Position numbers and translations under genes: made by a program
Notes under the pieces: model-generated
What the model saw: the letters and a program-made list of their open reading frames with translations, nothing else
What the model was told of the DNA's origin: nothing
Databases searched by the model: none
NCBI GenBank assembly: GCA_963669155.1
Contig: OZ022590.1
Location: 3,199,899 to 3,263,898 of the forward strand
Length of the DNA: 64,000 bases
DNA from: Arbacia lixula
Taxonomy: Eukaryota > Echinodermata > Echinoidea > Arbacioida > Arbaciidae
Reading direction: 5' to 3'
Shown: positions 34,411 to 43,569 of the stretch, piece after piece
How the letters are laid out: every line of letters starts with the position of its first letter
How positions within the stretch are numbered: the stretch's first letter is position 1

Positions 34411-37395
34411 GTGGTGATGGTGGTGATGGTGGTGGTGGTGGTGGTGGCGGTGATGATGATGATGATGATGATGATGATGGTGGTGGCAGTGATGATGGCG
34501 ATGATGATGGTGATGGTGGTGGGGTGGTTGTAATGGTGATGGTAGTTGTAATGGTAATGGTGGTTGTAATGGTGATGGTGGTTGTGGTGGTGGTTATATT
34601 TATGATCAAAATAGTGCTAATTTGTACCATTTTCCATGCCGGGATTAGTCAAAGCCCCACCAAATGTAATGTGATTAACTGTGTAATTGTTCTAATGTTG
34701 ATGGGAATGATGATTAGTGTAGTGGTGGTAGTGATGTACATGATGAAGCTTGTGATTATTACAAAGCGAGCCTATTATTCAATGCCAATAAGTACTTTCA
34801 ACTAACCCACTGTAAATTCTCCCTCCCCACCCCCACCTCTATTGTGCCTCACACTACAGGTCATCAAGAGAACAACAACTTCTGTTCAGTCAACGTCAAC
34901 ATTGGTCCTGGAGATTGTGAGTGGTTTGCCACGCCCGCATCGTACTGGGGCTCCATCTACAACCTGTGTGAGAGGTATTGATCCCTACACCTTCTCATGC
35001 ACACTCTCACAATGACTGCAAATGCTACCTGTTTCATTTTCCAAATGATCATAATATTTGAGCACGTTTTTATATGACTAACCACCACCAATTATTACAG
35101 GTGCGAATCTTTCAGGTTTCAAGATGTTTTCTCAGAATGAACTTTGACTCTAAGAGTTAAAAACAAATCCTCTACAAGTGCTTTCATGGGTTTTTCAATC
35201 ATTTACAAGATTGAGCATGCCATTTTGTTTACTTGGTGAAAATCATTGAACAAGGATCTATTTTTGATTTGTTCTCCTTTGAGTATGATCGTGCTGACGA
35301 AAATGATACCATTTCTGTAATGGACTATTCTGGATTGTTCGTTCTGCTCGTTCTTCCAGGGCCAACATCAACTTCCTGAAGGGCTCCTGGTGGCCAGTCC
35401 TGGAGGATCTGTACGAGGAGGACATCCCTGTCTACCGGTTCATCCAGAGGCCCGGAGACCTGGTCTGGGTCAACTCTGGGACCGTCCACTGGGTCCAGGC
35501 TGTGGTATGTACAGTAGCGCTTACAATATTAAAATAATACAATATAAATTAGAAGGAATGAAATTTGCCGAGAAAATAGGAAAGGTTTTAAAGTGTTTTT
35601 AAAAAGTTTCAAATGATGAATATTTTCTTACATGACGTGGGAGACTAGTCCATGTATACTGAAACTTTTCACCAATTGTCACATCACATCATCTCTCGTC
35701 TCTCGTCTCTCGTCTCTCATCTCTCATCTCCCTTCTTCCTTTCTCCTCCAGGGCTGGTGCAATAACATCGCGTGGAACGTGGGTCCTCTCATGTCTCACC
35801 AGTACAAGATGGCGGTGGAGCGCTACGAGTGGAACAAGCTCCAGCAGTATAAGTCCATCGTTCCCATGATCCACCTCTCCTGGAACATCGCCCGCAACAT
35901 CCGGCTGGGAGAGCCCCGCTACTTTGAGATGGTCAAGTACTGCTTGCTGCGGTCACTCAAGTACATCCAGATGACCAAGGCGTGCCTGCAGGAGATGGGG
36001 ATTGAGGTGCATTGGCACGGCCGCGCCAAGAATGAGGCCGCCCACTACTGCACCAACTGTGAGGTGAGTGCTCCCGTCTCTGTTCTCTCTCTCTCTATCT
36101 TCTGAGGAACATTCAAGTCATTTCTCCGTACCGCATATAGGGGAAGGTCGTCCCAAAATGCGCCATGCATCGTCATCACCATTGTACCGCATGTAGGGGA
36201 AGGTCGTCCCAAAATGCGCCATGCATCAGCATCACCATTGTACCGCATGTAGGGGAAGGTTGTCTCAAAATGCGCCATGCATCGGCATCACCATTTGTTT
36301 GCAGTCGTGTCCGCTTCCGGGGTCATACGCTAGTACACTAAAACTCGCCAGGAGGAGGGCATGACTGAAAAACATCCAGATGATTAACCACCTAAGTGTG
36401 AATGTTTGGTCAAGCAAGCAAATTTAGACAAAACTTGAATTTTTCTGTGTTTCTGATGTGTTGCAAAAATCCAGGTGATTAACCATCTAAATGTGAATGA
36501 AGCAAGCAAATTCAAACAAAACTTTTGTATTTTCCGTGCATCCCAGGTGGAGGTGTTTGACATTCTGTTCACGACAGAGAAGGACAAGAAGTACGAGGTG
36601 CACTGCCAGGACTGCGCCCGCAAGGCGTCGCCGTCGCTGGAGGGCTTTGTGGTGCTGGCCCAGTATCGTCAGGAGGAGCTGATGGAGATCTATGACAACC
36701 TGCAACTCCAGGTCAAAGATGTAAGTCACAATGTCAGTCAGTCTCCCTGCTCCATCACCAGTAGGGTCACTTCCATCGAGTGTCACTACCATGGCAACCG
36801 GTTCATTACTTAAAGCTGGTTGGCTGTTTTCTGTTGGCTTCATCTCTGACAAACATTGCTTTTCATGATTTCCTTATTTGATAACAGAATATATGATGAA
36901 AAAGCTCATCTTGAAAAGTTAATGATTTGTGGAAATTATTTAATTGAAATTGGAATTGAATTTCATTAAATTTAATTGAGTTGATTGACTGCTTGTACCT
37001 ATGTATGTCAAGTAACCATAGTTGTAGTACTACATGTGTATGCAACATCACATTATCATAGTTGTTAAAAACTTGAAGTTGCTAATTAATTTATAGGAGA
37101 TATAGTACTGGTATACCCCTTTGAATACAGTCAACCCTACAAAGAAGTTGTAATCCATTAGAACTGAAAAAAATTCTATTGACTTAGCCAAGTGCGCTTC
37201 AGGTAATGGTGAAAGAAATATATACAAAATGAGGTCTAAAAGATAAAGAGTAATTTGCTGAGCAACCGCTAGCTTGCTGCAAATATGGGTACTATTATTG
37301 GTAAATCGGGTTTCTTCTTCTGAATACTTGTCTCACCTTTGTCCCTTTTCTGCCATCTTTTCTCGCAGGGGTCAGACTCTCCGCGGAAGTCGTGA
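17620..37395 (+). CDS. KDM6A: Lysine-specific demethylase 6A (UTX), 23 coding exons, complete frame
   Basis: Fe(II)/2-oxoglutarate-dependent JmjC demethylase that removes methyl groups from H3K27me3/me2 in the nucleus. In animals it works with MLL3/4 (COMPASS-like) complexes to oppose Polycomb silencing. Summed exons give 4,611 nt, in frame across all 22 junctions, for 1,536 residues. Order: acidic leader 1-56; about six TPRs 57-310; conserved [19 protein letters not shown] block about 330-348; Q/S/P/G-rich linker about 352-1,000 with a bipartite NLS; JmjC about 1,230-1,395; Cys4 zinc module near the C terminus. Fe ligands H1281, E1283 and H1361 and the 2OG-contact equivalents K1272, T1278, S1289 and N1291 are present, as are zinc cysteines 1466, 1469, 1490 and 1493, so the enzyme looks active. 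Vertebrate UTX is about 1,400 residues with eight TPRs. Here the first two are absent from the window and replaced by a novel leader. An additional upstream first exon outside the window remains possible. Confidence 0.95.
18192..18254. repeat. (GA)n microsatellite in KDM6A intron 1
   Basis: Uninterrupted AG dinucleotides, about 62 bp. Confidence 0.95.
19985..20018 (+). promoter_or_regulatory. GC-rich patch with CRE in intron 1
   Basis: CCGCCGGCCGCCGC at about 19,992-20,005 is followed by a perfect palindromic TGACGTCA at 20,011-20,018, in an otherwise AT-rich intron. This could be an internal promoter or enhancer. A second TGACGTCA lies at 20,386-20,393. Confidence 0.35.
21103..21278 (+). 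CDS. KDM6A: KDM6A exon 2 (TPR region)
   Basis: Acceptor TTTGCAG and donor A|GTAAGT. Encodes [15 protein letters not shown] and [20 protein letters not shown], matching TPR 3-4 of vertebrate UTX with high identity. Ends with the first base of an Ile codon completed by exon 3. Confidence 0.95.
21297..21425 (+). repeat. G-rich minisatellite with G4 potential
   Basis: Repeats of GGTGGTGGGGGATGGGGG-type units (about 30 bp) begin 18 bases after the exon 2 donor on the transcribed strand. Many runs of three to six G with short loops satisfy a G-quadruplex pattern. Confidence 0.9.
22205..22385. repeat. (ATT)n-rich low-complexity stretch
   Basis: ATT/TTA triplets with poly-T and a short GT run at the end, in KDM6A intron 2. 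Confidence 0.85.
22558..22619. repeat. (GA)n microsatellite in KDM6A intron 2
   Basis: Pure GA dinucleotides, about 60 bp. Confidence 0.95.
23281..23315 (+). CDS. KDM6A: KDM6A exon 3 (35-nt microexon)
   Basis: Very short exon, CATTGCAG acceptor and CAG|GTAAG donor, coding [11 protein letters not shown] after a split Ile. Vertebrate UTX has the equivalent QFHIAHLYETQ followed by an exon break, so the position is conserved. Confidence 0.93.
23716..23809 (+). CDS. KDM6A: KDM6A exon 4, tandem NAGNAG acceptor
   Basis: Codes [20 protein letters not shown] and ATTFRQL, matching the UTX helix KYHSAKEAYEQLL. The acceptor is CCAGCAG, so the exon could also start at 23,713 and add one Gln with the frame kept. 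Donor CTAG|GTGAGG leaves one base of the Gly codon. Confidence 0.92.
25231..25354. repeat. CCAAT(T/G) hexamer array abutting exon 5
   Basis: Degenerate TTCCAA/TGCCAA hexamers run from about 25,231 to 10 bases before the exon 5 acceptor, replacing the usual polypyrimidine tract except for the final ACTCTCTGTGCAG. Confidence 0.85.
25364..25589 (+). CDS. KDM6A: KDM6A exon 5 (TPR region)
   Basis: Codes [20 protein letters not shown] followed by [20 protein letters not shown], then [16 protein letters not shown], nearly identical to vertebrate UTX TPRs 5-6. Codon use is strikingly GC-rich compared with the flanking introns. Donor AGG|GTAGGC. Confidence 0.97.
25608..25628. repeat. G homopolymer just after exon 5
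   Basis: About 17-18 consecutive G roughly 20 bases downstream of the exon 5 donor. Confidence 0.9.
25931..26062 (+). CDS. KDM6A: KDM6A exon 6 (TPR region)
   Basis: Codes [20 protein letters not shown] and [16 protein letters not shown]. The stretch [20 protein letters not shown] is identical to human UTX. Acceptor TTTACAG, donor AAG|GTAAAA. Confidence 0.97.
26256..26365. repeat. Diverged small foldback element
   Basis: GGGCCATAGTCGTCTAACC is loosely mirrored by GCCTCATGAATATGATCCC, with an internal block resembling the element at 6,058-6,166 (GCATGT, GAATGCACT, GCGAGGCCT). It lies in KDM6A intron 6. Confidence 0.5.
26500..26628 (+). CDS. KDM6A: KDM6A exon 7 (end of TPRs)
   Basis: Codes [20 protein letters not shown] then [20 protein letters not shown], aligning with the last TPR and the following UTX helix (ARIKYLQAQL). 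Donor CAA|GTAAGT within the Lys codon. Confidence 0.95.
26654..26793. mobile_element. MITE of the GGGCCNTGTTGCATAAA family
   Basis: Left end GGGCCCTGTTGCATAAAAC, right end GTTTTATGCAATAGGGCC, with inner TTACCACC/GGTAATT blocks, about 140 bp. Two relatives occur at 28,683-28,836 and 62,492-62,662. Located in KDM6A intron 7. Confidence 0.85.
27021..27212. repeat. Tandem duplication spanning the exon 8 acceptor
   Basis: The start of exon 8 (GCAAGACACTGCCTAGTATT) occurs three times, at 27,021, 27,098 and 27,181, with a 77-83 bp unit. The unit includes the intronic pyrimidine tract and TGTAG acceptor. Copy 2 keeps a plausible TAG acceptor at 27,094-27,095. Copy 1 has none directly upstream. Confidence 0.95.
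27179..27269 (+). CDS. KDM6A: KDM6A exon 8
   Basis: Codes [20 protein letters not shown] then [10 protein letters not shown]. The block [19 protein letters not shown] is invariant in UTX. It uses the third, pyrimidine-rich acceptor (CT repeat then GTAG) and ends at CAG|GTGAGT in phase 0. Confidence 0.95.
27626..27823 (+). CDS. KDM6A: KDM6A exon 9 with bipartite NLS
   Basis: 66 codons of Pro/Ser/Gln-rich linker ending [13 protein letters not shown] (about residues 405-417), a bipartite nuclear localisation pattern. Acceptor CCATAG, donor CGG|GTGAGA, phase 0 on both sides, so it could be skipped without a frameshift. Confidence 0.88.
28165..28662 (+). CDS. KDM6A: KDM6A exon 10 (poly-Q and Gly-rich linker)
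   Basis: 166 codons (residues 418-583). They hold a Gln tract at about 427-445, a [14 protein letters not shown] Gly/Ser/Ile repeat, then [18 protein letters not shown] and [20 protein letters not shown]. The last part aligns with the conserved UTX segment CLTPQKLQHLEQL...MLEQLESQFVLMQQHQ. Phase 0 on both sides. Confidence 0.93.
28683..28836. mobile_element. MITE of the GGGCCNTGTTGCATAAA family
   Basis: Starts 20 bases after the exon 10 donor with GGGCCATGTTGCATAAAAC, contains TTACCATTAATGGTAAC and CCAATCAGATGCAAGG, and ends with a decayed TTTTATGTAATAGTATGGC. Confidence 0.8.
28936..29127 (+). CDS. KDM6A: KDM6A exon 11 (linker)
   Basis: 64 codons, Gln/His/Pro/Ser-rich ([20 protein letters not shown] start), acceptor TTGTAG, donor AAT|GTAAGT, phase 0 on both sides. 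No domain; part of the disordered linker. Confidence 0.85.
29418..30455 (+). CDS. KDM6A: KDM6A exon 12 (large linker exon)
   Basis: 346 codons, the largest exon. Low-complexity Ser/Pro/Asn/Gln linker with little identity to vertebrate UTX, consistent with its position where vertebrates also have one very long exon. Acceptor CTGCAG, donor GAG|GTGAGC. A 214-codon frame on the opposite strand is a shadow. Confidence 0.93.
30767..31024 (+). CDS. KDM6A: KDM6A exon 13
   Basis: Codes [20 protein letters not shown] then [20 protein letters not shown] and [15 protein letters not shown]. This matches UTX [38 protein letters not shown]...PLPKDKLNPPTPSIY. Start of the structured C-terminal half. Confidence 0.96.
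31535..31711 (+). CDS. KDM6A: KDM6A exon 14
   Basis: Codes [20 protein letters not shown] then [18 protein letters not shown], equivalent to the UTX helix [26 protein letters not shown]. Acceptor TTGCAG, donor CAG|GTACGG, phase 0. Confidence 0.96.
32128..32262 (+). CDS. KDM6A: KDM6A exon 15
   Basis: Codes [20 protein letters not shown] then [16 protein letters not shown], matching UTX [20 protein letters not shown]...[16 protein letters not shown]. Its 3' end and donor are tandemly duplicated 155 bp downstream. Confidence 0.96.
32221..32640. repeat. 155-bp tandem duplication of the exon 15 donor region
   Basis: The last 42 bases of exon 15, the GTAGGT donor and about 100 bases of purine-rich intron (32,221 onward) recur from 32,376. 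Further partial copies of the intronic part (GGGTAAGAGGAACGTGGGAG) follow at about 32,517 and 32,579. Confidence 0.93.
33013..33074 (+). CDS. KDM6A: KDM6A exon 16
   Basis: Short exon coding [20 protein letters not shown] plus a split Lys, the charged Ser-rich segment before JmjC (UTX [20 protein letters not shown]). Acceptor CTGCAG, donor AA|GTGAGT. Confidence 0.92.
33467..33544 (+). CDS. KDM6A: KDM6A exon 17
   Basis: Codes [20 protein letters not shown] then LSDERK. The motif KFGTN(V/I)DLSD is diagnostic of KDM6 just upstream of the JmjC domain. Acceptor TTACAG, donor AA|GTAAGT. Confidence 0.96.
34091..34239 (+). CDS. KDM6A: KDM6A exon 18 (JmjC start)
   Basis: Codes [20 protein letters not shown], then [20 protein letters not shown] and KVPGSRTP. 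It carries K1272 and T1278, equivalents of human K1137 and T1143, which contact 2-oxoglutarate. Donor CCAG|GTGAGC splits the Gly before the HxE motif. Confidence 0.97.
34255..34600 (+). repeat. (GGT)n/(GAT)n trinucleotide array in intron 18
   Basis: About 345 bp of GGT and GAT triplets beginning 15 bases after the exon 18 donor. The frame stays open through the retained intron as poly-Gly and poly-Asp, which produces a long artefactual ORF (34,062-34,805). Confidence 0.95.
34860..34974 (+). CDS. KDM6A: KDM6A exon 19 (JmjC, iron ligands)
   Basis: Codes [20 protein letters not shown] then [18 protein letters not shown]1281 and E1283 are the HxE iron ligands; S1289 and N1291 match the 2OG-binding residues of UTX. 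Confidence 0.97.
35360..35504 (+). CDS. KDM6A: KDM6A exon 20 (JmjC, distal His)
   Basis: Codes [20 protein letters not shown], then [20 protein letters not shown] and WVQAV. H1361 is the third iron ligand ([14 protein letters not shown]). Acceptor TTCCAG, donor GTG|GTATGT. Confidence 0.97.
35692..35750 (+). repeat. (TCTCG/TCTCA)n pyrimidine array before exon 21
   Basis: Short pentamer repeats of TCTCG then TCTCA merge into the polypyrimidine tract of the exon 21 acceptor. Confidence 0.85.
35752..36063 (+). CDS. KDM6A: KDM6A exon 21 (JmjC end, helical linker, zinc)
   Basis: Codes [20 protein letters not shown], then [30 protein letters not shown] and [18 protein letters not shown]. Strongly conserved with UTX. 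C1466 and C1469 are the first zinc ligand pair. Phase 0. Confidence 0.97.
36129..36296. repeat. Three 56-bp tandem repeats in intron 21
   Basis: TACCGCAT(A/G)TAGGGGAAGG begins units at 36,129, 36,185 and 36,241, each also carrying AAAATGCGCCATGCATC. The copies are nearly identical, so the expansion is recent. Confidence 0.95.
36372..36535. repeat. ~96-bp imperfect tandem duplication in intron 21
   Basis: ATCCAG(A/G)TGATTAACCA occurs at about 36,374 and 36,470, each followed by GTGAATG, AGCAAGCAAATT and ACAAAACTT. The second copy runs almost to the exon 22 acceptor. Confidence 0.88.
36547..36720 (+). CDS. KDM6A: KDM6A exon 22 (zinc module end)
   Basis: Codes [20 protein letters not shown] then [20 protein letters not shown], matching UTX EVFDLLFVT...HCQDCARK. 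C1490 and C1493 complete the Cys4 zinc site. Donor GAT|GTAAGT, phase 0. Confidence 0.97.
37369..37395 (+). CDS. KDM6A: KDM6A exon 23 coding part and stop
   Basis: After a TTTTCTCGCAG acceptor only GSDSPRKS and TGA (37,393-37,395) remain coding, a short Ser-rich tail of the kind UTX proteins carry. The exon continues as 3' UTR. Confidence 0.85.
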   Translation, partial: GSDSPRKS

Positions 37396-40300
37396 CAACT
37401 AAGGGAGCAGCTAGGGAGCTGCCCCATTCAGCCAGAGCGCTAACGATCTCCGCGTTGTCGTGGCAACTAAACATATCATTACAATCTCGAAGAAATCACT
37501 CGACATGCTGCCATTCATGTATCTACTTCACCGTGGACTCTCTCCGCATCTCTCTCATTATCACATGGTTTTCGACCTGGTTCCCAAAGTGGCTGACCCC
37601 CATGAAAGCCATGAACGGTTTCCTTTCTTTTGTACCCACATGTATCTTACCGGTAGTTTATGTAGCTTTCAGAGGAGAACAGGACAATTTGAAGGAATTT
37701 AGATAAATTAGGCATACGGAATGCCAACAGTTTAAGGAACAGGCACAAGAGATAATACACAAGACAATGCTGAGAATATCCCTTGAGTGACATGGGCTAA
37801 AAAGACTTAAGAGAGGGCTATAAAAACTTTCTAAAAGCTTTAAACTGTCTTATCATTTGCCTTCTTTTCTTGAAACATTTCACCAAGCTACTCCTCTGAT
37901 TGTTCTTTATGCTTGTATGCAAACCTGGCTGTTGCTAGAGGCTTATTCTCCTGGAGGACGTAGGTACCATGACGATACCAGTATTACCACACTTCATCCT
38001 CGATGTCAGGACATTACTTGACATATTTTCTTGAGACATCCTCAAGAACGTGTTTCCACGTCCACATTTTGTAAACCATTTTTAACTCGCTGCATTAGAC
38101 GAGACTGTGAACAGAGCAGTTCATCTTAGAAGCACTTTACTTCAGTCTATCCAAGTGTGTGTGGATAGGCCTCAACTATTTTGCCAATTGAAACATGTTT
38201 TTTGTTTGTTCTGTCCTTTTTGTAAGTCATTCTGTAAATGTATTTTTTTTATTCTTGGAGAATAATGCTGTTTGCTACTAATGGTATGTAATATGGTGTA
38301 CTAGCTATACATGAATGCCTCAGTTTTTGCATTCTCTGTACTCATTAGGTGTGGAAAGAGAAAAATGGTGTTAAACAACGATACGAGGGTTTAGGCTTTT
38401 GAGGCTGGAGGTTACTATGGGTGGACTCGATAACATCTTGTGTGAGCCTAGCCGTCACGTATCACCTCGGCTATATTCCAACAGATTTGTACTCTATGCA
38501 AAACATGGAAGCCCTCATCTACAAACAACACAGTCTTGTGAAATAATCTTCGGACAGTATTTCTTGGCAACATTTCTTTCTCAAAGTTTGTGGGTTAATC
38601 TAGAAGGGTCACCAACATGAAACGGAAGATCGTTTCAGATTCATGATTTGCAAAAGAATAGTTCCATTAATTTGCTACATAATGAGAGAGAAAAAGAGAA
38701 AATTCATAATTCCACACAATAGGAATCACATTTGACAGATATATACAGTTTAGTTAACAGCTTCAAGTCTTAAATACTATAAGTAACTTTTCTCTTGGCT
38801 TGTTTAGAGTGGAATTTGTCTGAAAGATTATGACAAAGAGCAACTGCAAATTCCAGAAGATTGTTAACATGCTTTGATGGAAGCCTCTCCAAACCAAACA
38901 TCTTTTTTTTCTTTATAAAGACAAACATTCAAAGGCCGTAAAGTGATTACATCTTTGTTGTAGGATTAGATTAGTGTCATGGGCATAATTTCGTTTTGTC
39001 TTTCACAAGCAATAAAGAAATTCAAACATTCTGCAAAATCTCTCGTCTCCCAAATTGCTGTAATCCAGGTGTGGTGAGCTTTCGTTGGTCGGCAAACTAG
39101 ATTTGCTCTGGAGAGAGGTGATGTTGACTTGTGATTGTTAGTGGATTTCAGAAAGGTTTGGATTTAAATAACTCGTCACAATGAGTTCAATTTTGATTCA
39201 CATATCCTTAACCAAAATCTGGGCCTAATCAGACCCCAAAAGCTATTATATTTCCACCACATACATGCTTTTGTTCCAAAAAAACGTGGGTGACAAGCGA
39301 TAAGACTTGGTGATTTTCTACAGCAGTTTGGGTGATGATTGTATGTAGACGTTGTAGATAGAAAACCGAGTTCAAAAATGATGCCTCTCTTTAGAGGTAG
39401 AAAAGAATTTGATGTAAAAATCAAACTTACACATTCCAAATGAGCTTATCATATAAGCTCACAATATGATGTCTCATTTTGTTTTCCTCATCTTTTTATA
39501 TGGAATATCCAATCATTGTAACTAGTTGCACATTTTTCACTGGATTAAATGTAATTTCATTTTTTTGAATAATTTTTTTACTTTCCCCATGAAATGGTGA
39601 AAGTACGTACATTTACTTTGAGAGGAAGTGAGGGGAATAATTTGGTCTATTTGTTATATATCAAGGAATGTTGTGGAAATTCGTTGCTCGTTTGTTATAC
39701 AAAGGTGACTCTCAAAATCATAACGATGAAATCAGTATTTCTTGTAGGCTCATAATGACTTGTTCGTTGATTTCGTATCTAGTTACTGCTATCGCCTACC
39801 AAATGATCGTTATCTGAAACATTTATGCAAGACTGAATTCATGACATGAAGTGTACCTAAAGAATAGTATTTAAAGAAGGATACAACTGGGATAATTTTT
39901 CAATATTCTTTTCTTGAGAAGAGTGATTATACAATGATGAGGCAGCCCAAGGAGTGAGCTATAGATTGACAATTTGAGTGCAATTTTTTCTAATTCTATT
40001 TTCTTTTTTTTTGTCTATTACTTTGGTGAGTTGTATGAGATTTGATTGCCGCGATTTGTAATTTGTACAAATTTGATAGGACGAGATTTAGTCTTGTTGT
40101 ACAGAGCAAAAGTATTTGTAAATGATTTTTTTTTTCTGTGTGGTGTTTGTCAGTATGATGTTGTACAAGGCATGAAATATATGTATATGCGTTAAATGCT
40201 TGTCTCTTTAACATTCAGTTGTAATATTGGACACCGCAAGTGGCCGAGTGTCGTAGCGATTTGTTACGATTCTCTCTGATCTTATTAAGTCATACTAAGC

Positions 40301-43261
40301 CTCCTGCTGGCTAGAAAGCAACATGTCGAGATACTGTGTATTATTGCAGTATCGGTGTATAGATGTACATTTTGATCTAGACAGTGGGATAAGTGTTCAA
40401 ACTAGATTGTAGACAAAATCCCATCAGCACTCATACTTGCAAAGCAGGTCAAGTCAGAGAAGTGTTGTGCCCAAAATGATGATTCAATCAACACTCTTGG
40501 TATGTGGAAATGTTTGTTAAAAGATTTTAATAAACCAATAGGGAACTCACATGTGCAAATTACACAAGGGGATTCTCTTTTGATTTGGCAGACTCTGTAT
40601 TTTACAAACAGCAATATATAAAAAAAGTTGCAAATTAAGTAATCATGATTGTAATCAAGATTGAGTTTATTCTAAATACTAGTAGGTAACTGCTTTTCAA
40701 CTCAAGATTTAGTAGATAAAAGACCTGACCTGCTTTGTAATTATGTAGAACCATATATATACTTACATGTGGGTAGTATGTCAAACTCTACACATAGCTG
40801 CAATGGCGTAGCAGCTGTCTCTGTAGCATTTGACCTTTGGCCTGTGTAATATCTTAGTTCTTGTCAGTAATGATATTGCTTGTCTCAGGGAATTCTAAAA
40901 CAAATGGCATGTGATGTTATTGTTTTTGTTATTTTTAAACTTTAATTTTAGATGTTGTAGTATGTGTACATCTGACTGGGAGAACATCTTGGTTAGTGTT
41001 GTTGTACCAAGTGAGCTCATAAGCCTGAACCTTGAGGTTGTGAACTACTCAACACTTCACAGGATGATGAGTAAGCACTGATGTAAACTGCTGCATCAGA
41101 CTTAAGAGCTTTAGACACTTTGGGATAATATTTCTGTGATCCGTGGGTATATTTTGCTTTAGTTTTCTAGGGGACAAGATCATGAAAGTGTAATTTATCT
41201 GGGCTTTTATTATGGGGGACCTTGGTACAAATGCTTATGCATACTGTTTCATTTACTGATCATGATGAAAGCTATTCTCATTATTTGGGTCTTTTTATTG
41301 ATGATAATATGATTAGCATATCGTTTTTCTTTACACCCACAAAAAAATTGTTGCAAACTACCAATTTGGGGTTTGTGACATGTTTTTGGATCAAATTTAA
41401 ATCATACTGTGACACTTTTCTGTATGTAACTGTTCCCCAAGATTGTGACGGACAGATGGAAATGTGAATGCCACGGGCCACATTGAGAACGAATGTGTCT
41501 TTGCTGTGAGCATTTAAAGGGAAAGAAAGTAGTTTCCAATTTTTTTTGTGACATGGATGAAGCAGTGGAAAAACATGAGATGGTTTGTGAAGTAGCGACT
41601 TGCTCAACTAGTGCAGTGGTAGTGGTGAAGTGAAAATATTGAAGGAGTGTGTATGTCTTTTTCATGGCTTTGGAAGAAATATTGTACAAAAAGAATGTAC
41701 AGTTCAAAATATATAGAAATGTAGGCTATCAGAGAAAAAGACTATCAGAAAAGGCAAATGGACAGAAGGTATGGGTGCTGGCAGTGCTGCATGACATTTT
41801 ACTATTGTGAAAAGACGTTAGTTGCATATTTCGGTAGAAGTAAATCTTCCATACAACTTGGTCACAAAAGCTTACCGTGGGTTTGTTTATGCCAAAAAGA
41901 AAGGAAATCTTAGCCATCACACAATAATAGCAGTAAGAGGAAATATGTCCTCATGAAATTTAAGCTTGGTGAAATATGTGTGACCTGTTTTGACCCTCTT
42001 AAAGTCTCTGTTAGTGGTGTAAACTCCTGTTCTGTATGTAAGAATACAAAGAAACAATGGTGCTCACTTTTTGTGTACATTTGACTGTAAGTCCCTTAAC
42101 CTGTATCATTGTTTGGAAAAAAAGGTCATAATTTCATATGATGTACATGTGAATCTCGTGTGTAGCTACCCACTGTCAACTTAAGATTTATAAATATCAA
42201 CTTTTCATGAGTGACCAAACTAAAACAGGAGAGAATGAGAATTTGACTCAATATTTTTACCATCCTCTTTGAATAACATGTAAGTGAAACAGTGTTTTGT
42301 TTTCTAAGAAAGACTGCACTAACACATTGAGGTTTTTGTTTGCACTCAAATCTACTTTTGTATTGTGTAAATAACTTGTATAAAGTGTGACATTAACATT
42401 TTTTTCTTTGAGTGAGCTCAAGTGTTGTGTTGCAGAGGAAACAATGCTTCTATGTGTCAAAAAGACAAAAAGAAAAGTGACCACATTCGACAGAAAAACC
42501 TGTATTCAGAAATGTGTGTCATTCACTTATGGATAAAGTAGATTTTTGACAGGCCAACAGACTCTCCCGTAGTTCAAAACAGACATAAATTCTGTGATTA
42601 TAGTTTATAATTGTGGTGAGATATTCTCACGGACAGCTGTTGAATATGTTCATTTTTTTTTTCACTCAAATTCTTCCTCTTTGTTTGTAGCATATAGGAT
42701 CTAATTCCTGGGAGATATTCTTGTTATGATTGACGAAGTCTTGATTTCAGTTGACTCTTTCTTTTAAGGTTTCAGGTGAATGAGCCTTATTGAAGAGATA
42801 GTGGGCAATACAGATGCCTAGTTATGTGAACAGTCTTGGACTATTTGAGGAAAGGATATGTTATGCAGTAGAATCTGCAATGGGCGTACAATTCTAAGTT
42901 TTGATTACTTTACGTGTGTGTTTGATATTTGATTTCTGATGTAAATGGTGATTTTGTCGTGTCTTCTTACCTGAAATCATGTTATTTCTTTTCTTTCTGT
43001 GTATTGATGACAAAATCTGGCTAAGTAGCTCACTTTGTTTCTCCCTACAGATTGTAAGCCAATGCATTTTTGTATTTATTGTAGCAAAAGAGGAGTATTT
43101 ATTGTCAGATTTTGCAAGAAAAGAAGTTGTTAAAGAGATTGTCAGAAACTTAAAAGGAAAAAAAATTGTGATTTTTTTTTTCAAGAAATGATATTGTTTG
43201 AAATGGTTGGGTTGTAGAGTTTGTATACATACATCAAAAAGGCTGCCCAATGTCCAATAAA
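37396..43261 (+). other. Probable KDM6A 3' UTR and downstream flank
   Basis: Nearly 6 kb of AT-rich DNA almost free of the repeats seen elsewhere. It has AATAAA hexamers at 39,011-39,016, 40,529-40,534 and 43,256-43,261 that could serve as alternative poly(A) signals. No coding exon recognised. The true transcript end cannot be fixed from sequence alone. Confidence 0.45.
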
Positions 43262-43329
43262 ATTATGAAGAGACATTTGAGTGTGATTTCTATTTCTGTG
43301 CTTTTTTGCGAATGCACGTATGTATGTGA

Positions 43330-43495
43330 CGTGTGCCTGTACGTTTGTGAAGGTGTGTGTATGTGTGTAAGTGTATGTGTGTGTGCGTGCGCGCGTGTGT
43401 GTGTGTGTGCGTATGTGTGTCTGAAGCATATGTATGTGTGTGTGTGCGAATATGTGTATGAAGGTACATGTATGTATGTGTGTGTGTGCGCGCGC

Positions 43496-43565
<70 letters not shown>
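43330..43565. repeat. (GT)n array with alternating CG/TG
   Basis: Degenerate then pure GT dinucleotides, including GTGCGTGCGCGCGTGTG and GTGCGCGCGCGTGTG. Alternating purine-pyrimidine with CG steps is strong Z-DNA sequence. Confidence 0.95.

Positions 43566-43569
<4 letters not shown>

Noticed and set aside
34062..34805. 247-codon frame with Gly/Asp runs
   Set aside because: It is KDM6A exon 18 reading through its donor into the GGT/GAT array; the splice to 34,860 restores the conserved HxE exon.
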